Origin: Saprospiraceae bacterium
GTDB lineage: Bacteria > Bacteroidota > Bacteroidia > Chitinophagales > Saprospiraceae
Assembly (NCBI GenBank): GCA_016715985.1
Contig: JADJXD010000001.1
Coordinates: forward strand, 2,976,001-3,040,000
Reading direction: 5' to 3'
DNA: 64,000 nt
A model generated the notes under the pieces. The model had not been told where the DNA came from. It saw nothing but the letters and a program-made list of their open reading frames with translations, and made no database searches. Shown here in pieces: positions 1-7,345 of this stretch. The position numbers were made by a program, and so were the translations under genes. Each line of letters opens with the position of its first letter. The first letter of the stretch is position 1.

Positions 1-130
1 AGGTGTTGAGTCTCATTTAGAGCATGATAGCAATGTGCTGATCATCCCGGGAGCCAGAATAGAGTTAAAAGTGAAAGAATCGGATGTGGATTATTCACTC
101 GAAATAATTGAAGCTCAGGAAGGACTTTGA
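1..130 (+). CDS. C-terminal end of an unidentified protein (5' end outside window)
   Basis: The frame starting at base 2 is open to a TGA at 128-130 and encodes 42 residues. The segment around VLIIPGARIELKV loosely resembles the last strands of ADP-ribosyltransferase-fold domains, where a 'VL-PPG-F-V' pattern is common. That is only a resemblance, and the fragment is too short for a family call. Its stop overlaps the TTG start of the next gene (TTGA), so the two are probably co-transcribed and translationally coupled. Confidence 0.6.
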   Translation, partial: GVESHLEHDSNVLIIPGARIELKVKESDVDYSLEIIEAQEGL

Positions 131-711
131 AGTGCGCAAGAAATGGATTATTCTTTTTGATGTCAGGACTTTTTTGTTCAGTATGTCTGATTACAAATTA
201 TGGATGCAAACAAAATATTTCTGAAAATCAAACTCAAAAAATATCCGGGAACGAAGTTGGTACAAAATTAATCGAAGAAGATAACCTTGCCGGTCTTTAC
301 AGTCATTACAGTACTGAGCCACAGAATCAATACGAAAAAGACAAAAATACAATTATAGACTTTGCATCATCCGTACATCCTGATGGACAATTCACAGAAT
401 CAGGATTGTTTTACAAAATAGTTATTCAGGGATCAGGAAAAAAATTCTCTTATGGAAATGATGTAATGGTGTACTACAAAGGTTACTTCACAGATGGTAA
501 TATATTCGATTCCAATATCGGTCACAGGAAGCCGTACAAATTTAAATTAGGTCAGGTTATTCATGGTTGGAATGAAGGGCTTCACCTACTAAGTCCGGGA
601 AGTAAAGCAGTACTTATGATTCCTTCACATTTGGGTTATGGTAATGAAGGTTTACCGGAAAAGATTCCGCCAAATTCTGTTTTGATATTTGAAATTGAAA
701 CAATATTGTGA
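127..711 (+). CDS. FKBP-type peptidyl-prolyl isomerase, lipoprotein
   Basis: A predicted lipoprotein folding catalyst (proline cis-trans isomerase) on the periplasmic face of a membrane. The N-terminus has a charged K/R start, a hydrophobic stretch and a lipobox-like ITNYGC ending at Cys27. An FKBP domain fills roughly residues 88-194, with the family signatures VMVYYKGYFTDGNIFDSN, VIHGWNEGL and IPSHLGYG. The TTG start is preferred because the first in-frame ATG (position 160) would remove the positive charges of the signal peptide, and AGGAAGGA lies just before the TTG. It overlaps the stop of the preceding gene. Related Bacteroidota lipoproteins include GldI of gliding motility, but nothing around it supports that role. 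Confidence 0.88.
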   Translation: MKCARNGLFFLMSGLFCSVCLITNYGCKQNISENQTQKISGNEVGTKLIEEDNLAGLYSHYSTEPQNQYEKDKNTIIDFASSVHPDGQFTESGLFYKIVIQGSGKKFSYGNDVMVYYKGYFTDGNIFDSNIGHRKPYKFKLGQVIHGWNEGLHLLSPGSKAVLMIPSHLGYGNEGLPEKIPPNSVLIFEIETIL

Positions 712-898
712 TTCTTTAACTGTTTGAGAAGTCTTAATTTGTCTGAAATTGTAATTTTGATTGTTTCCTTGCAGAATATTTTAAGATAGGTAAGCGGGTA
801 CAATCGTTAATATTTTTATAAAACCCGAAACAATGAATCAGATAAATGCGTTAAGTCGGAGTATTTTGTACTTTTACAGCCTGAAATAAAATTAATTT

Positions 899-1867
899 AT
901 GAGTGTAGCATATAGAAATGATGTGGAAGCAGTTGACGCTATGGCACAATCTTTTCAAAGTCTGAGATCAGAAATTTCAAAAGTTATTATAGGTCAGGAT
1001 GAAGTTGTAAAAGCTGTAATTATCTCACTTTTCAGTAATGGTCATAGCTTATTGGTAGGTGTGCCGGGATTAGCGAAAACACTTTTAGTAAGTACAATTG
1101 CAGATGTTTTGGATCTGGATTTCAAAAGAATTCAGTTTACACCCGACCTGATGCCTTCTGATATTACCGGGTCTGAAATTTTGGATGAAAACAGACATTT
1201 CAGATTTAATAAAGGTCCACTTTTTACCAATATTTTGCTGGCGGATGAGATAAACCGTACACCTCCTAAAACACAGGCAGCATTACTGGAAGCTATGCAG
1301 GAAAGATCAGTTACAGTAGCTGGCGTAAAACATACTTTACCTAAGCCATTTTTTGTACTGGCTACTCAAAACCCAATCGAACAGGAAGGTACTTATCCGC
1401 TTCCTGAAGCGCAGTTGGACAGATTTATGTTCAATTTGCCATTGGACTATCCCAGTTATGCAGAAGAAGTTGCAGTTGTCAAGAGCACCACATCTGACGA
1501 TAAATATGTTTTAAAAAATGTGTTGACAGGTGATCAGATACTAGCCTTTCAGACATTGGTAAGAAAAATTCCGATTGCGGATAATGTGCTGGAATATGCG
1601 GTAAGTCTCGCTTCCAAAACAAGACCAAATACCAATCTTGCAACATCATACATTAATAATTACATTTCTTGGGGAGCCGGGCCAAGAGCATCTCAGTATC
1701 TGGTACTTGGTGCGAAATGTCACGCTGCCATCTCAGGAAAATACTCTCCGGACAAAGATGATGTACAAGCTATTGCAAATTATGTGTTGAGACACCGTGT
1801 GGTCAGAAACTATAAAGCCGAAGCAGAAGGTATCACAGAAGAAGAAATAATCAAAGGACTTTTTTAA
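899..1867 (+). CDS. MoxR-family AAA+ ATPase
   Basis: A cytoplasmic AAA+ ATPase of the MoxR group, proteins that act as chaperones for metal insertion or complex assembly. Walker A is GVPGLAKT (residues 54-61) and Walker B with its sensor-linked extension is LLADEINR (113-120). LATQNPIEQEGTYPLPEAQLDRF is the characteristic MoxR stretch, given here only as a pointer to the region near residues 150-175. Length (322 aa) is normal. MoxR genes are usually followed by a DUF58 and von Willebrand-A operon. Here the next gene is an unrelated DUF4197 lipoprotein, so this is a stand-alone copy. Confidence 0.93.
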   Translation: MSVAYRNDVEAVDAMAQSFQSLRSEISKVIIGQDEVVKAVIISLFSNGHSLLVGVPGLAKTLLVSTIADVLDLDFKRIQFTPDLMPSDITGSEILDENRHFRFNKGPLFTNILLADEINRTPPKTQAALLEAMQERSVTVAGVKHTLPKPFFVLATQNPIEQEGTYPLPEAQLDRFMFNLPLDYPSYAEEVAVVKSTTSDDKYVLKNVLTGDQILAFQTLVRKIPIADNVLEYAVSLASKTRPNTNLATSYINNYISWGAGPRASQYLVLGAKCHAAISGKYSPDKDDVQAIANYVLRHRVVRNYKAEAEGITEEEIIKGLF

Positions 1868-1988
1868 GATTTACCGGGTTTTAAATAATATTCTAAACAA
1901 ATTCTGAAGCTCTATTCCACCAGAAACAGTCAATGTTTCAATTGTTATCTGATTTTAATTTTAATAACACTTATAAAATATTATTACA

Positions 1989-2690
1989 ATGAAATATTTA
2001 TCATTTTTATTGATGGTCTTCTTTTTATTCTCGTGTGATCCAAAGGATTTGGAAAAGGTTTTGGGAAGTGCGGGAGGGTTTGTAAGTAATGCAGATGTTG
2101 CAGCCGGATTGAAAGAAGCGTTGGATAAAGGTGTAGATCAAAGTGTTAGAACCCTTTCTGCGACAGATGGATTCTACAAATCCACTTATAAAATTCTGCT
2201 ACCGGAAGAAGCCAGAAAAGTAATTGACAAATTAAAATTTATACCCGGTTTCAGCAATCTGGAAGAGGAAGTTGTCAAAAGGCTCAATAAAGGTGCTGAA
2301 GATGCAGCGTCCAAAGCTGGTCCAATCTTTTTGGGTGCGATCAAAGAAATGACTTTTGATGATGTCATGAAAATACTGATGGGAGATAAAAATGCTGCTA
2401 CTCAATATCTGAATAACAAAACACATCAGGCTCTTTACAATGAGTTTAGTCCTGTTATTGTCAACTCACTCAACAAATTTAATGCATTGGAATATTGGGC
2501 AGATGCTGTAAATACATATAATTCACTCCCTTTTGTGGACAGAATTAATCCCAATCTTGCAGATCACGTTACCCATAAAGCTTTAGATGGTATGTTTTCT
2601 CTGATTGAAAAAAAGGAATTGGGAATCCGAACAGACATTTCTCAAAGGACTTCTGATCTGCTGAAAAAAGTATTTGCAAAACAGGATTAA
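1989..2690 (+). CDS. DUF4197 lipoprotein
   Basis: A 233-aa protein matching the DUF4197 family of unknown function. It has an N-terminal lipoprotein signal with LFSC ending at Cys16. The body is largely helical, with alternating charged and hydrophobic residues; the segments around AAGLKEALDKG and DVMKILMG-KNAATQYL are typical of the family. It probably sits in the periplasm, anchored by lipid. It follows the MoxR gene on the same strand with a 121-base gap. No function is known. Confidence 0.85.
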   Translation: MKYLSFLLMVFFLFSCDPKDLEKVLGSAGGFVSNADVAAGLKEALDKGVDQSVRTLSATDGFYKSTYKILLPEEARKVIDKLKFIPGFSNLEEEVVKRLNKGAEDAASKAGPIFLGAIKEMTFDDVMKILMGDKNAATQYLNNKTHQALYNEFSPVIVNSLNKFNALEYWADAVNTYNSLPFVDRINPNLADHVTHKALDGMFSLIEKKELGIRTDISQRTSDLLKKVFAKQD

Positions 2691-2742
2691 ATTATCTTTG
2701 AATCCGACAATTTGGTATGGATCATAATTAAAGCTTAGTCTG

Positions 2743-3807
2743 TTACAATGCTACTTTTTGCGTAATTTCTCCAATAGATTTAATTGGCATTTTCTCAACA
2801 TTGAGCAATATTCTGTTTATCACATTTCCGACCTTAATTCTTTCCGTCAGGAAGCCATCGTGGCCTAAGTCAGAATGAATTACAACCAACTGTGCATCCG
2901 AAATACTATCTCTTAAAAATTTCTGTTCCTGTGTCCGAAATAATATATCTGAAGCAATGCTGATAATGAAAGTTTTAGCTTTGATTAACGAAAGAGCTGA
3001 TACCAGTCCGCCCCTTCCCCGACCTACATTATGGCTATCCATGGCTTTAGTGAGTGTATAATATGAAAAAGCGTTAAATCGTCTCACTAATTTTTCACCC
3101 TGATATTGTTGATAGGATTGTACTTTGAATCTTTCCAGCTTTTCTTCGCTATCTGCCTGAACTCTGTTATACCCATCCGGAGTGCGGTAACTCAACAGTG
3201 CAATAGATCTTGCAGCCTTCAGACCATTCAATCCAGCGTCAGGTCTTCTTTCATTCCAGCTTTTATCCGCTTGTATGGCTAATCGTTGACTTTCATTAAA
3301 TGCGATAGCCCAGGGTGAATGAACCGCATTGGTGGCTATCAGGAGCAGATTTTTAAACACGTCGGGCTGTTGTATGGACCATTCCAAAGCTTGCTGACCA
3401 CCTAATGATGCACCAGCTAACAGTAATATTTCCTCCAATCCCAAATGTCGCCTCAATAATTCAAAAGAAGCCGTTATATCTTTGTTTGTAATCAGCGGAA
3501 AGTCATGATAGTAGGGCTCATCCGATTGAGGGTTGATGCTCAGTGGATTAGTAGAACCGTAAGGAGAACCAAGACTATTGGCACAGATTACAAAATATTC
3601 ATTGATATCAATCGGGCAGTTTTCGCCGACAATACCAGGCCACCATTCAGAAGGGTCTGAGTTGGCAGTGAGTGCATGTATTACCCAGATGACATTCGAC
3701 TTATATTCATTCAACTTGCCGAAAGTCTGAAAAGCCAACTTAAATCCGGGAAGCGTTTCCCCGGATTCAAGTTGAAAAATATTTTTGTATTCAAAGTTTT
3801 GCAGCAT
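2743..3807 (-). CDS. metX: homoserine O-acetyltransferase
   Basis: Transfers the acetyl group of acetyl-CoA to homoserine, the activating step for direct sulfhydrylation in methionine synthesis. It has the alpha/beta-hydrolase fold: nucleophile Ser134 in GASLGG, catalytic Asp287 in ASDILF and His316 in LGHDGF. Its 354 aa match the family. It lies 44 bases downstream of metY on the same strand, so both genes should be read from the SAM-riboswitch-controlled transcript. MetX and MetY catalyse consecutive steps. Confidence 0.94.
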   Translation of the reverse strand: MLQNFEYKNIFQLESGETLPGFKLAFQTFGKLNEYKSNVIWVIHALTANSDPSEWWPGIVGENCPIDINEYFVICANSLGSPYGSTNPLSINPQSDEPYYHDFPLITNKDITASFELLRRHLGLEEILLLAGASLGGQQALEWSIQQPDVFKNLLLIATNAVHSPWAIAFNESQRLAIQADKSWNERRPDAGLNGLKAARSIALLSYRTPDGYNRVQADSEEKLERFKVQSYQQYQGEKLVRRFNAFSYYTLTKAMDSHNVGRGRGGLVSALSLIKAKTFIISIASDILFRTQEQKFLRDSISDAQLVVIHSDLGHDGFLTERIKVGNVINRILLNVEKMPIKSIGEITQKVAL

Positions 3808-3851
3808 ACCTGATGATTATTTATGAAATAATTTAAACAGAATAACTATGA

Positions 3852-5207
3852 TTAACTGCCGGCTGCGGCACCTTGGACGGAAGCCTGCTGTTTTGCAGCC
3901 ACTGCGGCAAAAGCGGTAATCAGGTCATCTTTAATATCATCGATATGTTCGATTCCGACAGAAAGCCTCAGCAAATTGGGTTCTACTCCTGCGGATTTTT
4001 GTTCTGTTTCTGAAAGTTGCTGATGTGTCGTCGCTGAAGGCTGGATAATGAGTGTTTTGGCGTCCCCGACATTTGCCAGATGGCTGATGAGGGTAAGATT
4101 ATTTATAAATTCTTCTGCATCCGCTTTTGTTCCTTTGATATTAAAACTCAAAACACCACCATAACCATTTCGAAGGTATTTTTTTGCCAGTTTATGATAG
4201 GGACTGGATTCTAATCCCGGATAATTGACATGTTCAACCTGTGGATGTGTAGATAGCCAATGAGCCAGTTCAAATGTATTATCCAATGTACGCTGTACTC
4301 TCAATGACAATGTTTCCAGACCTTGTAAAAGTAAAAACGAATTAAAAGGACTAAGGGCCGGACCGAAATCTCTTAAACCTTCTACTCTAGCTCTGATGGC
4401 AAAAGCAATATTGGGCAAACCTATTGGATTGTCTATTCCAAATATATCTGAAAATATCAGCCCGTGATATCCTTCGGAAGGCTCACTGAATTGTGGAAAT
4501 TTACCATTGCCCCAGTTATAATTACCACCATCGACTATGATACCTCCTATACTGTTACCGTGTCCTCCGATCCACTTGGTCGCAGAAGCTACGACAATAT
4601 GTGCACCGTGCTCCAATGGTCTGAATATATAACCAGCTGCTCCGAAAGTATTATCGACGATTAAGGGTATGTCATACTTTACGGCAAGATCTGCAATTGC
4701 TTTAAAGTCAGGGATGTTAAATCTGGGATTTCCGATCGTCTCCAGGTACAATGCTTTTGTATTGGAATCAATCAATTTTTCAAAACTACCGGCATCATCA
4801 CCATTGGCAAATCTCACATCAATCCCCAGTCTTTTAAAGGCAACTTTAAATTGATTGTAAGTGCCACCATACAAATAGGATGTGCTTACAAAATTGTCAC
4901 CTGCCTGCAGAATATTGTTTAATGCTATAAATTGTGCAGCCTGTCCCGAGGAAGTTGCTAATGCTGCAACACCACCCTCCAATGCAGCAATCCGCTGCTC
5001 AAATACATCTGTGGTTGGATTCATCAACCGGGTGTAAATATTTCCGAATTCTTTAAGTGCAAAGAGATTAGCACCGTGTTCAGCACTGTTGAATACATAA
5101 GAAGTTGTCTGATAAATGGGAACTGCTCTCGAACCGGTGGTAGGGTCGGCTTGCTGTCCTGCATGTAGCTGCAATGTTTCGAATTTAAATTTTTTGGATG
5201 TGCTCAT
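3852..5207 (-). CDS. metY: O-acetylhomoserine sulfhydrylase (PLP-dependent)
   Basis: Condenses O-acetylhomoserine with sulfide to give homocysteine in the cytoplasm. It is a Cys/Met-metabolism PLP enzyme. The PLP lysine is Lys211 in SATKWIGGHG, and the cofactor pocket includes SSGQAAQ and DNTFGAAG. At 451 aa it is the longer MetY type rather than the roughly 400-aa cystathionine synthases. The C-terminus ends in an Ala-rich tail. It is the first structural gene after the riboswitch and Cys-rich leader, and metX follows. Confidence 0.93.
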   Translation of the reverse strand: MSTSKKFKFETLQLHAGQQADPTTGSRAVPIYQTTSYVFNSAEHGANLFALKEFGNIYTRLMNPTTDVFEQRIAALEGGVAALATSSGQAAQFIALNNILQAGDNFVSTSYLYGGTYNQFKVAFKRLGIDVRFANGDDAGSFEKLIDSNTKALYLETIGNPRFNIPDFKAIADLAVKYDIPLIVDNTFGAAGYIFRPLEHGAHIVVASATKWIGGHGNSIGGIIVDGGNYNWGNGKFPQFSEPSEGYHGLIFSDIFGIDNPIGLPNIAFAIRARVEGLRDFGPALSPFNSFLLLQGLETLSLRVQRTLDNTFELAHWLSTHPQVEHVNYPGLESSPYHKLAKKYLRNGYGGVLSFNIKGTKADAEEFINNLTLISHLANVGDAKTLIIQPSATTHQQLSETEQKSAGVEPNLLRLSVGIEHIDDIKDDLITAFAAVAAKQQASVQGAAAGS

Positions 5208-5289
5208 TTTTAAAAGATTTTAATTGTGATTGAAAAAGTTTAGATAGATAAAAAAACAGGGGTATTGGCCAAACTCCGTCTCCGGTGCA

Positions 5290-5385
5290 GGACAACAACG
5301 CTGATTAAATGATATTTGAAATGAAGGATTTAGTCAGTATAGTTGTCTCTTATGGCTGCATACAACAGCAAAGACAACAACAACA
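5290..5385 (-). promoter_or_regulatory. possible attenuator with alternative pairings at the Cys codons
   Basis: In the transcript, the Cys codons contain GTTGTCT (segment 1). AGACAAC lies just after the leader stop at forward 5342-5348 (segment 2), and GTTGTC recurs in GTTGTTGTCC at forward 5290-5299 (segment 3). Segment 2 can pair with either 1 or 3, the mutually exclusive arrangement of classical attenuators. A U7 run follows about 35 bases further on (forward 5251-5257), but I could not find a clean terminator hairpin directly before it. The mechanism is an inference. Confidence 0.4.
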
Positions 5386-5475
5386 CGAAAAAATAAAATT
5401 GACCAAAATATTTTTTGGAAATGAAGCCATTTGGATTGGCTTATGAGGAAAAGTTTTTCTAAAAAATTTAATCAT
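5350..5475 (-). CDS. Cys-rich leader peptide, 41 aa, upstream of metY
   Basis: A short frame on the minus strand, ATG at 5475 and TAA at 5352-5350. Residues 31-38 read CCCCLCCC, with six TGT codons and one TGC, followed by MQP and stop. It begins 17 bases after the SAM-riboswitch helix P1 and ends 142 bases before metY. A second in-frame ATG (Met16, codon 5430-5428) would give a 26-aa version. There is no Shine-Dalgarno sequence, which is usual in Bacteroidota. Clustered codons for a pathway-related amino acid just before a biosynthetic gene are the hallmark of an attenuation leader peptide. Here the inferred signal is cysteine or cysteinyl-tRNA supply. Whether it is translated is not shown. 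Confidence 0.6.
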   Translation of the reverse strand: MIKFFRKTFPHKPIQMASFPKNILVNFIFSCCCCLCCCMQP

Positions 5476-5492
5476 GATAAAAGCAATTAATA

Positions 5493-5593
5493 TTTTTATA
5501 TGTCCCAAAATCGGGAAGGAATTGGCACCTTACTTTACCGGCAGGTTGCCTGAGGGTCATTGAGCCTTGTCTCTCACCTCATCGTTATAAAAA
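5493..5593 (-). promoter_or_regulatory. SAM-I (S-box) riboswitch upstream of metYX
   Basis: Read on the minus strand, the region carries the S-box core: GAGGTGAGAGACAAGG, then CAATGACCCTCAGGCAACC, then AAGGTGCCAATTCC. GGCAACC and GGTGCCAATTCC are near-invariant S-box blocks. P1 closes with TTTTTATA (forward 5586-5593) against TATAAAAA (forward 5493-5500), and a TCCC/GGGA hairpin follows the GGTGC block. It senses S-adenosylmethionine and is expected to lower expression of the met genes when SAM is plentiful. Confidence 0.9.
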
Positions 5594-5648
5594 CATTTCT
5601 GACGTCAATTAAAAGAAAAATCAAACTATCAGAACATGCTTTCGGATG

Positions 5649-5691
5649 CAAATATAAAGCGGTTTTTTACACTTGTCAATAGCAATGACAA
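5649..5691 (-). promoter_or_regulatory. promoter of the metYX operon with overlapping inverted repeat
   Basis: On the minus strand, TATATTTG (forward 5649-5656) fits the Bacteroidota -7 box TAnnTTTG. TTGACA (forward 5674-5679) lies 20 bases upstream as the -33 element, so transcription would start about 45 bases before the riboswitch. The inverted repeat TTGTCA-N7-TGACAA (forward 5673-5691) covers the -33 element and could be a repressor site. The rest of 5594-5884 holds no gene that I can see. Confidence 0.65.
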
Positions 5692-5884
5692 TTTTTTATT
5701 CTAAAATATGGGTGTAATTTTTGTTTTCATACGGCAATTGCTTGTTAAGTAACTGATAATGAATGGATTAAGTTACAAGCAATTTTTAAGAAAAAAAATA
5801 TAAAATCTATTGATTTAGTGGATAATGTAAAAATTTCTCATTACCAATTCGGACTGCATTAAGAAAAATCATTCAAAAATGAAT

Positions 5885-6124
5885 TCAAACTCCCGAAATC
5901 AAAGAATATAGTTTTGAAATGAAGAGCACACCCCAAAGTACTAAACAAGTGTAGAATATGTAAATGCCATAGTCAGCATTTCCTCTTACAATATTTTCTT
6001 TATTCAATAAACAAACAATCATGAATCCTCCGAATCCTAACAAATCTATCCAATCATTCTTGATGATAATTGACAATAAAACGAATATAAGAATTGCTGT
6101 AATAAGCAAATTTCTCTTTTCCAT
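5885..6124 (-). CDS. small membrane protein of unknown function (79 aa)
   Basis: Three hydrophobic segments, around LLITAILIFVLLSIII, DLLGFGGFMIVCLL and IYIFYTCLVLWGVLFI, suggest an integral inner-membrane protein. The ATG at 6124 is chosen over an upstream TTG at 6136. It starts 15 bases after the stop of the thiolase gene on the same strand, so it is probably the last gene of the beta-oxidation operon. I do not recognise the family. Confidence 0.6.
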   Translation of the reverse strand: MEKRNLLITAILIFVLLSIIIKNDWIDLLGFGGFMIVCLLNKENIVRGNADYGIYIFYTCLVLWGVLFISKLYSLISGV

Positions 6125-6139
6125 GCCAATATTCAATTA

Positions 6140-7312
6140 TTAATTCAGTAATTCTATAATACCTGCTATTCCCTGTCCTCCACCGACACAGGCAGTGACC
6201 ATACCGTATTTTTTATTTCTTCTTTGCAATTCATTGATTATCTGAATACTGAGTTTTGCTCCGGTACATCCGAGCGGGTGTCCGAGTGCAATGGCACCTC
6301 CATTTACATTGACGATATCCGGATTCAATCCTGCCTCTTTAATAACTGCCAAAGCTTGCGCTGCAAATGCTTCATTCAATTCGATCAAGTCAATATCTTC
6401 AAGCGTCAGACCTGCCTGCTTCAGTGCTTTGGGGATAGCAACGACAGGGCCAATTCCCATATAAAGCGGATCTACACCGCCAACTGCACAGGAAACTAAT
6501 CTGGCTATTGGTTTTAATCCTAATTTATTCACCATTTCCTCACTCATAACCAATACAAACGCCGCCCCATCAGATGTCTGAGAAGCATTGCCGGCAGTGA
6601 CAACGCCGTTGGCTTTGAAAGCAGGTTTTAGTTTGGATAATCCTTCTATACTTGTATCTGCTCTCACTCCTTCATCGGTATCTACCACATAACTTTTTTC
6701 TACTCTTTTCCCGTTTTCAACCAAAACTTCTGTAACGGTGACAGGAACTATTTCATCTTTGAATTTTCCATCACGGATCGCTGCACCAGCCAATGCGTGT
6801 GACCTGACTGAAAATGCATCAGATTCTTCTCTTGTGATGTTGTATTTAGCTGCAACAGCTTCAGCAGTATGTCCCATGCTCACATGGTAATTGACATTAT
6901 CAATAGTGGCCTGATAACTTGGGGCCAATTTGTAACCTGTCATAGGTATTAAAGACATACTTTCGGCACCACCGGCTATGTAGCAGTGACCCATTCCGGC
7001 ATTTATTTTAGAAGAAGCGATAGCGATAGCTTCCAGTCCGGACGCACAATAACGGTTGATCGTCATACCGGGCACATCCTGTCCGAAAGCCCGGGCAGCA
7101 ATTAGTCTTCCTACCTGCAATCCCTGTTCTCCTTCCGGATTGGCACATCCGACAATCACGTCATCTACCTGACTAAAGTCCAGTTCAGGTACTTCTGCAG
7201 CAAGGTGTTTTAAAATTTCAACGGCTAGATCGTCTGATCTGTAATTTCTGAATCCGCCTTTTTTAGCTTTCCCAACTGCTGAACGGAATCCTTTAACTAT
7301 ATATGCATTCAT
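6140..7312 (-). CDS. fadA: acetyl-CoA acyltransferase (thiolase)
   Basis: Cleaves 3-ketoacyl-CoA with CoA, the last step of each beta-oxidation round. The nucleophile is Cys89 in NRYCASG. The second-half signatures are NEAFAAQA, GGAIALGHPLGCTGA (His) and CVGGGQGIA (second Cys). At 390 aa it is a typical type I/II thiolase. It lies 33 bases after the hydratase/dehydrogenase fusion. FadN-FadA pairs of this order form a two-protein beta-oxidation module in other bacteria. No acyl-CoA dehydrogenase is next to it in this window. Confidence 0.93.
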   Translation of the reverse strand: MNAYIVKGFRSAVGKAKKGGFRNYRSDDLAVEILKHLAAEVPELDFSQVDDVIVGCANPEGEQGLQVGRLIAARAFGQDVPGMTINRYCASGLEAIAIASSKINAGMGHCYIAGGAESMSLIPMTGYKLAPSYQATIDNVNYHVSMGHTAEAVAAKYNITREESDAFSVRSHALAGAAIRDGKFKDEIVPVTVTEVLVENGKRVEKSYVVDTDEGVRADTSIEGLSKLKPAFKANGVVTAGNASQTSDGAAFVLVMSEEMVNKLGLKPIARLVSCAVGGVDPLYMGIGPVVAIPKALKQAGLTLEDIDLIELNEAFAAQALAVIKEAGLNPDIVNVNGGAIALGHPLGCTGAKLSIQIINELQRRNKKYGMVTACVGGGQGIAGIIELLN

Positions 7313-7345
7313 TTTTATTCTTTTGTGAGTGAGTGATTTTTGAAA

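Noticed and set aside
127..711. FKBP lipoprotein as GldI of the gliding machinery
   Set aside because: It has the right fold and signal, but no gld gene is nearby and the sequence alone cannot separate GldI from other FKBP lipoproteins.
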